Source of the DNA: Hyphomicrobiaceae bacterium
Lineage (GTDB): Bacteria; Pseudomonadota; Alphaproteobacteria; Rhizobiales; Methyloligellaceae
Direction of reading: 5' to 3'
DNA: 32,711 nt
Assembly (NCBI GenBank): GCA_028066055.1
Contig: JALCBY010000033.1
Location: 1 to 32,711 of the forward strand
Part shown: positions 16,735-24,083 of the stretch, one piece after another
How positions within the stretch are numbered: the stretch's first letter is position 1
Layout of the letters: every line of letters starts with the position of its first letter
Position numbers and translations under genes: made by a program
Notes under the pieces: model-generated
The model's input: only the letters and a program-made list of their open reading frames with translations
The model's database searches: none
What the model was told of the DNA's origin: nothing

Positions 16735-17736
16735 CTATTTGTCCTTCCCGACCGTTCTCTCCAGAAACCGGATGATCCTTTCGCCGACAGACATGCGCGT
16801 TCCGTCGTCACCAAGCGATGGCGCATTGTGAGGATAGAAATGCGGAAAACCCGGCACCCAGGCGAACTCATAATCGACGTCTGCATTCTTCATCAGCTTG
16901 ACTAGTCCGGGCAGGCCCTCAAGCTGTGCATGCTCGTCATATTGTGAATAGACCAGCAGTGTTGGCGGAAGTTTTTCGAACTTGGCAACCGCCGCGTGAT
17001 CGAAGGCGATATCAGGCCCGGAAAGGGGGAAGATCGCTGCAACAGGTGCGCGCAGTCCGAGAGCGACATTGAGGGTGATGCCTCCGCCGGCGGAATGGCC
17101 GCCGAGCGCGACCCTGGCCGGATCGACATTGAACTTCGCTGCGTTCCTGAATATAAAGTCGACTGCTTTTTTGACGTCCTCCGCACCGGCAAGACCGGCC
17201 TTCCACAGCCACAATCTGTCGGCTTCCGTTGTAAGCGGTTTCAGCCCGGCCGCCGCCCTTGCACGCGTGGTCGCCTCAAACACCGTGGGCGTTATGAAGG
17301 CCTTGAGATCGGCAACCGTGTTGGCATCACCGGGTTTGAGCTCGGGTTCGGGATTTTCCGGCGCCAGACGGTACTCGACCACGAACACTGAGTAGCCGAG
17401 CGGTGCGAGGAGACGCGCATAGTCTTCGGGCCGCGAGTGAACAGCGCCGTCCAGCCTGAACGGCGGCTGCATGCGCCCTCCGCGATGATGCGCACCGCCG
17501 TGAACGTAAACGACCGCCGGACACGGCTTTCCGCATTCCTTTGCCGGCGAGTAGAGATCGAGCCTCAGATCCCGTTCAACCTTCTTGCCATCAGGCGCGA
17601 TGATGCCCTGACCATACACAATATCTCTCTGGAGCGCGTAGCCGAAGGCGGGATCGCCTTGGGCGTAGGCGGAAGCTTGGAAAACCACGAACAACGCGAC
17701 CAGGAACACCGCAATATCTCCGGCTTGTCGTTTCAT
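16735..17736 (-). CDS. secreted alpha/beta hydrolase (esterase/lipase-like), paralogue 2
   Basis: The product is 333 aa with a signal peptide (hydrophobic 8-22, likely cut after AYA before QGDPAF). Motifs: 'AVVYVHGGAHHRGGR' (HGG oxyanion block of the hormone-sensitive-lipase type), 'RVALGGHSAGGGITLNV' (nucleophile in HSAGG), 'TLLVYSQYDEHA' (acid), 'WVPGFPHFYPHN' (histidine), then 'MSVGERIIRFLERTVGK'. It is probably a periplasmic carboxylesterase or related hydrolase. Its insert between strands ('FITPTVFEATTRARAAAGL...DRLWLWKAGL') is a likely lid or substrate pocket and differs from paralogue 1. A GAGAGGG site precedes the ATG. It starts 22 bp after the serine hydrolase stop, which suggests the same transcript. 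Confidence 0.89.
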   Translation of the reverse strand: MKRQAGDIAVFLVALFVVFQASAYAQGDPAFGYALQRDIVYGQGIIAPDGKKVERDLRLDLYSPAKECGKPCPAVVYVHGGAHHRGGRMQPPFRLDGAVHSRPEDYARLLAPLGYSVFVVEYRLAPENPEPELKPGDANTVADLKAFITPTVFEATTRARAAAGLKPLTTEADRLWLWKAGLAGAEDVKKAVDFIFRNAAKFNVDPARVALGGHSAGGGITLNVALGLRAPVAAIFPLSGPDIAFDHAAVAKFEKLPPTLLVYSQYDEHAQLEGLPGLVKLMKNADVDYEFAWVPGFPHFYPHNAPSLGDDGTRMSVGERIIRFLERTVGKDK

Positions 17737-17758
17737 GGTTCTGTCCCTCTCAAACTCC

Positions 17759-19054
17759 CTACTTCGACAGATAATCCGCCACCGCCTGAAACGCGGTTTC
17801 GACTTCGTGGTTCCTCTGTGCGCTGGAAGGTTCTTTTTCCGAGCCGTGGCGCGCGATCACGACCCGAGCGCGCGGGTTTATGTAAATAAGTTGGCCGAAG
17901 ACACCCTTGGCGAGATAGGCACCGTCATCGTCATTCGTGATCCACCAGTAGTCGCGATAGGCGCCCTTGGGATAGGTGGATGCACGCGGGCCCTTGGCAA
18001 AGGCTTCCGTGCTGCCGAGTGTGCGAATTTTTTTGATCACATTGTCGGGCACGATGCGTTGGCCGTTCAGATGGCCGCCGTTCAGCATCATCTGTCCAAA
18101 CCGGGCCATGTCTCGCGCGCAGATGCTGAGGCCACCGGTGGCAAACGGTTGTCCGCGGCCATCCAGCATATAGTAGGCTTCACATTCGGTGCCGAGTTTC
18201 GACCAGATCTCCCGATCGATCAGTTTGTCGAGAGACAGGCCGGTTACGTTGGTCAGGATCCAGCCCATGACATCCACCTGCGGGGAGTTGTAGACGAAGA
18301 TCTCGCCATGTGGGCGAGATTGCTTGATTGTCGGGAGGAAACCCGACACGCCAATGCTCGGCTCTCCCGGTTTGATGAGGCTCCCTGTTGCCGCGCCATA
18401 TTGGCGCGCGGGCGAATTCGGATCGGCCCAGGCTGGGGGCGACTCGTCCCAATCCGTTCCTGCCGTCATATCGAGAATCTGACCGACCGTCGCCTTGCCA
18501 AATCCGCTGTCTGCGAGTTCGGGGACATAACTGGCCACTGTCGCTTCTCGGTCGAGAACGCCGCGCTCAATGAGCATGGCCGCGGCCGTTCCGATATAGG
18601 ACTTGCTGACCGAAGCGACCCAATGCGGCTGTTTGGACGTCATGCCGTTCCAGTAGCGTTCGTAGACGAGGACACCATTATGGAGAACAACGAGGGAGTC
18701 CGTCTGCCAGGACTCCATGATATCGGTCACGGTCCTGGCTTCACTTTTGCCGAGCTTTACTTTGATATCGCCGAGGTCGCGGGGTGTCTTTTCAAACGGA
18801 ACCACAGTCGCTGGATTCATGGACATCGGCGCGGTTGGCATGTACCGGCGCATGTGCTGGAAGGACCAGCGGTTCAGCGGATAGACATTCCAGTTGCTGC
18901 TATCGACGAATTTGTCCTTGGGCGGGACGAAGCCCTGCATGATGCCAAGATCGGAGGCTGTCGGATCGGCGGATTTGGCGGGCGGTGTTGCGGCAAGCAG
19001 GATGCCGACCGCTGCCGTTGCTGCAGCCGTTGCGAATTTGATCTTTGTCTTCAT
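17759..19054 (-). CDS. secreted serine hydrolase of the beta-lactamase fold (class C / 6-aminohexanoate-dimer hydrolase-like)
   Basis: From the ATG at 19054 the product is 431 aa, with a signal peptide (AT-rich hydrophobic 7-22, likely cut near PPAKSA). The catalytic S-x-x-K is S148-V-S-K151 in 'HWVASVSKSYIGTAA'. The second motif is Y-N-S in 'EIFVYNSPQVDVMGW', and the C-terminal strand 'GQLIYINPRARVVIARHG' fills the third-motif place. This pattern is shared by class C beta-lactamases, D-peptidases, esterases and the NylB branch. Among these, 'DMTAGTDWDE' and the lack of a KTG triad point away from a true beta-lactamase. Likely substrates are amides or esters; which one is not known. The frame is open further upstream, but those residues show no homology. 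Confidence 0.88.
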   Translation of the reverse strand: MKTKIKFATAAATAAVGILLAATPPAKSADPTASDLGIMQGFVPPKDKFVDSSNWNVYPLNRWSFQHMRRYMPTAPMSMNPATVVPFEKTPRDLGDIKVKLGKSEARTVTDIMESWQTDSLVVLHNGVLVYERYWNGMTSKQPHWVASVSKSYIGTAAAMLIERGVLDREATVASYVPELADSGFGKATVGQILDMTAGTDWDESPPAWADPNSPARQYGAATGSLIKPGEPSIGVSGFLPTIKQSRPHGEIFVYNSPQVDVMGWILTNVTGLSLDKLIDREIWSKLGTECEAYYMLDGRGQPFATGGLSICARDMARFGQMMLNGGHLNGQRIVPDNVIKKIRTLGSTEAFAKGPRASTYPKGAYRDYWWITNDDDGAYLAKGVFGQLIYINPRARVVIARHGSEKEPSSAQRNHEVETAFQAVADYLSK

Positions 19055-19110
19055 GTCAGGACACTCCAGCTGTGAACATTGGGGGGTATCAATGCATGGG
19101 CGCCGTCTCG

Positions 19111-20016
19111 CTACTTCGGAAACAGGAACGTTGTGGTGAACCGGAAGCCAAGCCCCTCCGGGCCGCCCGGCGCGCTCTCCGCCCAGTACTTTACGCCGAC
19201 GCCGAAGCTGACCGGCTGGTTGCCGATCCGGGTGAGCTTGCTCACGACGAAGTTGATGGGGACCGACCATTCATTGCTCTCCCAGTCGTAGGTGGATTCC
19301 GTCTGAAGCGTGAACGTGTATGCATCCGGCGTCGTGTATGAGATGAACGGCTGAAGGAAGGTCGCGTTCACGTCGTCGCGCCTGCTGCTGCCCGCATAGG
19401 ACCAGATGTGGTTGGCGAGCGCCCCCACGGTCCACGGACCTTTCTGGACCAGGCCCACCGCCGTCGGGCCGGCGCCCCACTTGTCGGTGGTCAGCAGATC
19501 ATCGGTTCCTGTCGGGATCAGCAGGACGGGGCCCGCGCCGAAAATGAAGCTGCCGCCGCCGGCAAGCGGCACCGGTGACGGCGACAGGAACAGGCTTTGC
19601 ACCACATCGCCCACCCCGAATTGGGAGCCGGCGCCGGGAATGAGTGTCGCTTCGTCTGCTTCAAGCTGGAGCCCGCCGGCCTCGATGGTGGTTTCATCAA
19701 AGGCGGGCGTCGCCGGGAAGATGTCGTTCTGGTCGATGACGGGCAAGATGGTGCGCGAAATCAGCGTCCAGTTTTCATTGAGCGTAAACGGAATGACAGG
19801 CTGAACATTCGCCGTAAAACGGGTGCCGTCATCGACCGGCCCGATGTTGCGGTCGTAGTTCATCTGGATCGGGACGCTGATCAGGCTGGCGATGGGATTG
19901 GCGAGTTCCTGCGCGAGATTGTGCTGGCCATCTTGAGCGGATGCGTGCATCGGGACGAGAAGATGCAAACCTGATAGCGCAAGAATAAACGCAAAGGGAT
20001 TGGAGTATTTACTCAT
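19111..20016 (-). CDS. outer-membrane beta-barrel protein of the 'neuromedin U'-annotated transporter family
   Basis: The product is 301 aa from the ATG at 20016, which has GGGGGA 5 nt upstream. An in-frame start at 20031 would add five residues. The signal peptide is hydrophobic 8-22, cut after HASA before QDGQHN. The mature protein opens with a short helix, 'LAQELANPIASLISVPIQMNYDRNIGP', then strands such as 'TANVQPVIPFTLNENWTLISRTILPVI', 'FGVGDVVQSLFLSPS', 'KWGAGPTAVGLVQKGPWTVGALANHIWS', 'TFLQPFISYTT', and ends 'FRFTTTFLFPK'. This pattern is characteristic of a bacterial family often mislabelled neuromedin U and otherwise called transporter. It is probably an outer-membrane channel for small, perhaps hydrophobic, solutes. 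An FNR/FixK-type box lies 63 bp upstream. Confidence 0.85.
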   Translation of the reverse strand: MSKYSNPFAFILALSGLHLLVPMHASAQDGQHNLAQELANPIASLISVPIQMNYDRNIGPVDDGTRFTANVQPVIPFTLNENWTLISRTILPVIDQNDIFPATPAFDETTIEAGGLQLEADEATLIPGAGSQFGVGDVVQSLFLSPSPVPLAGGGSFIFGAGPVLLIPTGTDDLLTTDKWGAGPTAVGLVQKGPWTVGALANHIWSYAGSSRRDDVNATFLQPFISYTTPDAYTFTLQTESTYDWESNEWSVPINFVVSKLTRIGNQPVSFGVGVKYWAESAPGGPEGLGFRFTTTFLFPK

Positions 20017-20078
20017 ACGTTCCCCCAGCATAAGCGAACTCTAATTTACGCTATTCTAGATCAAAATCTTGTTGATGA

Positions 20079-20094
20079 TTTGACGTATATCAAA
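20079..20094. promoter_or_regulatory. FNR/FixK-type box upstream of the outer-membrane protein gene
   Basis: TTTGACGTATATCAAA contains TTGA-N6-TCAA, the half-site pattern of the CRP/FNR superfamily (FNR and FixK consensus TTGAT-N4-ATCAA, matched at 9 of 10 positions on the minus strand). It is centred about 70 bp before the gene's ATG. That is a plausible activator distance if the transcription start lies near 20045, where AT-rich sequence is found. Binding by oxygen or nitrogen-oxide regulators is inferred from the motif only. Confidence 0.55.
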
Positions 20095-20114
20095 CCCTGA
20101 TGTGATGCGCCCGT

Positions 20115-21155
20115 TCATTGACCTAGGAACGTGTACGGTTTTGCGTCGAGGAACAGGTCCGAGGACTCACCGGCGATGATCGGCCGGTTGGTCAAATCGA
20201 GCTTGCGCACCGGGGCGCCCTTGTCGAACTTCAGCTTGTCTAGGTCGACCCAGAAGATGTTCGGGCTGAAGGCGGACTCGAAATAGTAGCGATTGCGCGC
20301 CACATCGGAGACGGTCCGCCACGTGGTCGATGCGATATTGGGCCGGTCCGGATCGGCGATGCCGAGTGGAACCGAGACGCTCCGGATGATCGAGAAAACG
20401 GATGCGACCGCGATGCGCGGATCCTTGAATTTGGGTGATGCGTTGAGGTTCCAGCTGACGCGGGCAAAACGGTCAGATGCGCGATGCGTGCCCGGCAGCA
20501 TGGCGAGCCCGCCCACCTGATCCCAGTATGTCGTGACGGCGAGCTGTTCGTCGAAGGGCGGCGAATTGGTCATCACCGTGTATTCGTGGCCATGATGGAT
20601 AACGAGCTTGCCCTTGAGATATTCGAAGATTGCGCTGTCACCCGACTTGTCGGAAATGGACAAATGGCCCACCGCAGGCTTTCCGTCAGGCAGGATCGGC
20701 GCAATGATGGCAAAGGGTTCGGCGCGCAGCGCTTCGACGGCTTCCGCAACGGTGGCGAAATTGTCCAGCACATATTGCATCCACCCGCCGATGGAGAGCA
20801 GTGGTTTGCCGGTCGCCCTGGCATTGCCAAAGTCGGATTCGGCAAGGTACAGGGCATTTGTCACCAAGCCCTTCTCGTTCATGCCGTCGACGCCCGCGAT
20901 GTCGTAGATCGTGGTCACGATGGATCCGTATTTGGATGTCCACTCCAGCGACCCCTCACCAAGACCACCATTCTGTTTCACGCCGCGGGGCAGAACCCAC
21001 AGATTTGATTTGGTGTCTTCGAACCAGTCGAGGGTCCGGCCTACGATGTAGGTTCCGTCACCGGTTTCATAGAGGATACGTGTACAGGCGTCGGCTGCCG
21101 GAGCTGCAAGGCCAATGCAGAGCGCACCGGCAAGAAGGCGAGAGGTAAACCGCAT
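20115..21155 (-). CDS. secreted Ntn-hydrolase, penicillin V acylase-like (choloylglycine hydrolase family)
   Basis: The product is 346 aa with a signal peptide (hydrophobic 7-20, 'AADA' then Cys24). Cleavage after ADA would itself expose the catalytic N-terminal cysteine, so no autoprocessing is needed. Family active-site residues can be placed by eye: C24, R40 and D43 in 'GRTLDW', N197 in 'VMTNSPPF', and an arginine of 'RASDRFAR' (R225 or R229). Where bile-salt hydrolases have Asn in 'LNYP', this protein has Y103 ('NALYLAES'), the residue typical of penicillin V acylases. The class cuts linear amides such as penicillin V, bile-salt conjugates and, in Gram-negatives, N-acyl-homoserine lactones. 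It is divergent from the LysR gene and first in the run of exported products. Confidence 0.9.
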   Translation of the reverse strand: MRFTSRLLAGALCIGLAAPAADACTRILYETGDGTYIVGRTLDWFEDTKSNLWVLPRGVKQNGGLGEGSLEWTSKYGSIVTTIYDIAGVDGMNEKGLVTNALYLAESDFGNARATGKPLLSIGGWMQYVLDNFATVAEAVEALRAEPFAIIAPILPDGKPAVGHLSISDKSGDSAIFEYLKGKLVIHHGHEYTVMTNSPPFDEQLAVTTYWDQVGGLAMLPGTHRASDRFARVSWNLNASPKFKDPRIAVASVFSIIRSVSVPLGIADPDRPNIASTTWRTVSDVARNRYYFESAFSPNIFWVDLDKLKFDKGAPVRKLDLTNRPIIAGESSDLFLDAKPYTFLGQ

Positions 21156-21278
21156 TTGTTGTACTCACTCCGTTACGTGATTGAATAAATTTTTATCGTT
21201 TGGCTATTGTAAGCAACTTTGCGCCGACATGATGTTTGTTCATTCATTGGCGCTGTATAGATGCCAGATATTGTGCTG

Positions 21279-21297
21279 CTGCATCGCAGCGATGCAG
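21279..21297. promoter_or_regulatory. perfect dyad in the LysR divergent region
   Basis: CTGCATCG-CAG-CGATGCAG has 8-bp arms, 83 bp before the LysR ATG and 123 bp before the amidase ATG. Its shape (a T...A dyad in the shared promoter region) fits a LysR-type recognition site. The rest of this AT-rich 225-bp gap (21156-21380) shows no convincing gene; a 71-codon frame at 21181-21396 has no ribosome site or domain. Confidence 0.5.
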
Positions 21298-21380
21298 GAT
21301 GAGAGATCGAGGCTATGGATGATTTATCCCAACGACAATAATTTAAATGAGGATTATTATGCCCATGAACGGGATAACGT

Positions 21381-22310
21381 ATGGAACGCCAGGTGAGAGA
21401 CTATTCGCGTTGGAATTTCAAGCTTCTGCAGGCTTTCACACTCGTCGCCGAGCATGGCAGCTTCAAACGGGCGGCTGAAGAAAGCTTCCGCTCCCATTCA
21501 GCCGTCAGCGCCCAGGTCAAGGAACTCGAAGCGCAACTTGGCGTCGCGCTTTTTGAACGCACCACGCGGCGCGTTACTCTGACCCCTCAAGGCGCGGAAC
21601 TGCTCGAACATGCGAGAAAGGCCTTCTCGCAACTCAGTGTCGGGCTGGCGAATGTCCAGGAAGCAGCCGACCGCAATTCGCATCGCGTGCGGTTCGCCTG
21701 CGTGCCCGCTATTTTCCACGGCGCTCTTTCACCGGCACTGGCAAACTTCGAGAGGCAACATCCCGATGTGTTGACGACGGCCATGGAGCTCTTGAGCGAG
21801 CCTCTGGTTGCGGCCGTCAAAAGCGGGGAGGCCGAATTCGGTATCGGCGCGAAGATCCCGAGTGCGGAATGTGAGTTTGAACATCTCTTTGAGGATGAAG
21901 TTTACGCCATTGTATCGCGGCGCAACCACAGTTTGCCGGAGTCGGAGATTACGGTGAGCGAACTGGTTACACATCCGATCCTGCTGCCGCGTCCTGCGAC
22001 CCTGGTGCTCAGCGTTCTCGAACGCGAGGCGCTCCGCCAACGGACGTTTCTCAACCTCCGCCACCATTTCAATCAGGCGCACTCGGTCGTGAGCATGGCG
22101 GCGGCCGGACACGGCATCGGCATTGTTGCAGGCTTGTTGATCAAGTCGATGAATTACCGGAATGTCCGTTTTCTTCGGGTGACGAACCCGGTGATCATGC
22201 GGGATGTTTCCGTGGTCACTCGGCGCGGTGCAACGCTTTCACAACCCGACAGAGCCCTCCTCAAAGAGCTTAAGGTGGAAGTGCTGAGATACGCTGCAGC
22301 ACAGCCATAG
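21381..22310 (+). CDS. LysR-family transcriptional regulator
   Basis: The product is 309 aa, the normal LTTR length. Winged helix-turn-helix at about 12-70: 'WNFKLLQAFTLVAEHGSFKRAAEESFRSHSAVSAQVKELEAQLGVALFERTTRRVTLTPQGAELLEHA'. The effector-binding domain follows from about 100 ('RVRFACVPAIFHGALSPALANFERQHP', 'GIGAKIPSAECEFEHLFEDEVYAIVSRRN'). Effectors are often small substrates or intermediates of the adjacent pathway. It is divergent from the exported amidase, the classic layout for control of a neighbouring operon and itself. The ATG at 21381 has GGGAT 6 nt upstream. Which ligand it reads is unknown. Confidence 0.94.
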   Translation: MERQVRDYSRWNFKLLQAFTLVAEHGSFKRAAEESFRSHSAVSAQVKELEAQLGVALFERTTRRVTLTPQGAELLEHARKAFSQLSVGLANVQEAADRNSHRVRFACVPAIFHGALSPALANFERQHPDVLTTAMELLSEPLVAAVKSGEAEFGIGAKIPSAECEFEHLFEDEVYAIVSRRNHSLPESEITVSELVTHPILLPRPATLVLSVLEREALRQRTFLNLRHHFNQAHSVVSMAAAGHGIGIVAGLLIKSMNYRNVRFLRVTNPVIMRDVSVVTRRGATLSQPDRALLKELKVEVLRYAAAQP

Positions 22311-22402
22311 TCGGCTGCGAAGTCGGCAAAACCATCGAGACCAACTTCCGGTTGTGCCGTTCGGCCACATTTACGTGATATCCTGAGGAACGAATCACGG
22401 AA

Positions 22403-22687
22403 TTGCGTGAGGTCGGATCAACAACAGTAGATGACAACGAAGCGATGATCGGAAAGAGGGACCGCCGCTTCACGGAGTTCGAGCGACTGGGCGAAGAAGG
22501 GGTGCGCTCGGCCGTTGCACGCGGCAAGTTTGATGGAGAGCGGTTGGCTGCCGCACAGACTTGGTTGGACAGGCGCGAACAAAAAAGAGCGCGGCAATAC
22601 AAGGTCGATAACAAGAAAGCTAACATCATTCTGGCGATTGCGACGGCGATGGGTGCGCTCATCGTCTCCATAGCGGCCATCGGATAA
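22403..22687 (+). CDS. small single-pass membrane protein, function unknown
   Basis: The product is up to 94 aa. The first possible start is a TTG at 22403; the ATG at 22445 (80 aa) is more ordinary, but neither has a good ribosome site. The soluble part is charged and helical: 'RDRRFTEFERLGEEGVRSAVARGKFDGERLAAAQTWLDRREQKRARQYKVDNKKAN'. One transmembrane helix ends the protein, 'IILAIATAMGALIVSIAAIG'. The pattern 'FE.LG...VR..VA.G.......AA..WL..RE' recurs in small bacterial membrane proteins of unknown role, in my recollection. It stands alone. The 174 bp after it up to the CoA-transferase stop hold a T-run (near 22832) but no clear terminator stem. Confidence 0.6.
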   Translation: MREVGSTTVDDNEAMIGKRDRRFTEFERLGEEGVRSAVARGKFDGERLAAAQTWLDRREQKRARQYKVDNKKANIILAIATAMGALIVSIAAIG

Positions 22688-22861
22688 AAGCTCACCGGTC
22701 GTGAGTGTCCAATGCGCTGCGGAGTGTTCCGCGGCGACCATGCTCATGCGACTGCCCTGAGGCAGAGCGAAGTGCCTGACGCCGAGGTTCGCCCTTTTGG
22801 TCAGCACAACGCTTGCGTGCAGCACCGTGATTCTTTTTTGCGCTAGGCCGCCTTCGGGCCG

Positions 22862-24076
22862 TCAGATCACCTTGTCTTTGCGCAATCTCGCGATCTCGCT
22901 CTGGTCGAGCCCCAGCAGCGTTGAGAAGACTTCTTCGGTGTGTTCGCCGAGCATCGGGCCGGTGGACCGGACGCTGCCCGGCGCATTCCTGAGGCGCGGC
23001 GTGACGCCCTGCATCTGAACCGATCCGAGTTCGGCATCCGGGACCTCGACAATCGCATTGCGCGCGCGCAAATGTTCTGAGTCGAACAAATCCTTCGCGT
23101 CGTTCACGGGGCCACCGGAGACCCCGCGCTCCTCGAACAGGCGGAGCACATCATCCAGTGTTTGCCTGGCAAACCACGTATTGAGAATATCATCCAGCGC
23201 ATCGGCGTTGGCCACGCGGGCCGGGTTCGTCGCGAAGTCCAGGTCATCGATCAGATCCGGACGTCCGATCGCGTGCGCGAGGCGTTCATAAACCGTCTGG
23301 GAGGAAGCGCTCAGAGCAAACCATTTGTCATCGCGGGTCCTGTAGACATTACTCGGCCCGGCATATTGGCTGCGGTTGCCCGAGCGTTCGCGGACTGCGC
23401 CAAGCTGCTCATATTCGATGATTGAGAATTCGAGCAGCCGCACCATGGAATCGACAAGGGACAGGTCGATTTCCTCCCCATGGGCCTCCGGATCGGTTTT
23501 TTGGCGGTAGAGCGCGGTCAGAATGCCGATGGCACCGAAAAGACCCGTCACGGAATCGGCAATCGGATATCCGACATGCATGGGCGGACGGTCGCTGTCG
23601 CCGCAAAGGGCGGTGAAGCCCGAATAGGCCTCGGCGACGCGCGCAAACCCCGGGCGATGAGACAGGGGCCCCGTCTGGCCGTAACCCGTGATCCGCAGGA
23701 CAATGAGATCGGGATTCAGCTCTTTGAGCGTCTCATACGGGAAGCCGTATCTCTCCAGCGTACCGGGCCGGAAATTCTCGACCAGCACGTCGAATTTGCC
23801 GATCATTCTGCGGAACAGGTCCTTACCGCCCTCCTTTCGGATGTCGAGCGTGATGCCACGCTTGTTGCGGTTCGTCACCTTCCACCACAGCGGTGCTTCA
23901 TCCTTGTGCGGCGGCAGCGCACGCAATGCGTCGCCGTCGCCGCCGGGAAGTTCCACCTTGATGACCTCGGCACCGAAGTCGGCAAGCAGGCTGCTCGCCA
24001 GCGGTGCCGCAATCAATGTCGACAGATCAAGAATACGCAGACCGGAAAGTGGCAGACGCTTTTGATCTGAAGTCAT
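22862..24076 (-). CDS. CaiB/BaiF family (class III) CoA-transferase
   Basis: The product is 404 aa, the usual length. 'LSGLRILDLSTLIAAPLASSLLADFGAEVIKVELPGGDGDALR' is the standard N-terminus. 'KRGITLDIRKEGGKDLFRRMIGKFDVLVENFRPGTLERYG', 'RITGYGQTGPLSHRPGF' and 'GYPIADSVTGLFGAIGILTALY' follow, the last holding the catalytic aspartate (D174, equivalent to Asp169 of formyl-CoA transferase). Family members move CoA between carboxylic acids such as formate/oxalate, carnitine or succinate/acyl. It begins 7 bp after dctM on the same strand, so it is probably expressed with the TRAP transporter. It may activate the imported acid. No acyl-CoA dehydrogenase or hydratase gene is adjacent. Confidence 0.93.
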   Translation of the reverse strand: MTSDQKRLPLSGLRILDLSTLIAAPLASSLLADFGAEVIKVELPGGDGDALRALPPHKDEAPLWWKVTNRNKRGITLDIRKEGGKDLFRRMIGKFDVLVENFRPGTLERYGFPYETLKELNPDLIVLRITGYGQTGPLSHRPGFARVAEAYSGFTALCGDSDRPPMHVGYPIADSVTGLFGAIGILTALYRQKTDPEAHGEEIDLSLVDSMVRLLEFSIIEYEQLGAVRERSGNRSQYAGPSNVYRTRDDKWFALSASSQTVYERLAHAIGRPDLIDDLDFATNPARVANADALDDILNTWFARQTLDDVLRLFEERGVSGGPVNDAKDLFDSEHLRARNAIVEVPDAELGSVQMQGVTPRLRNAPGSVRSTGPMLGEHTEEVFSTLLGLDQSEIARLRKDKVI

Positions 24077-24083
24077 GTGATCA

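Noticed and set aside
17759-19054. Call of an AmpC-type antibiotic resistance gene
   Set aside because: SxxK and YxN are present, but the KTG motif is not; the context is a hydrolase cluster, and NylB/esterase-type enzymes fit equally well or better.
21181-21396. 71-codon plus-strand ORF in the LysR-amidase gap
   Set aside because: AT-rich regulatory gap, no ribosome site, no domain, overlaps the LysR start; better explained as promoter DNA.
22820-22861. Possible terminator downstream of the small membrane protein or the CoA-transferase
   Set aside because: A T-run and a GC-rich patch are present, but no good stem directly precedes the T-run on either strand.
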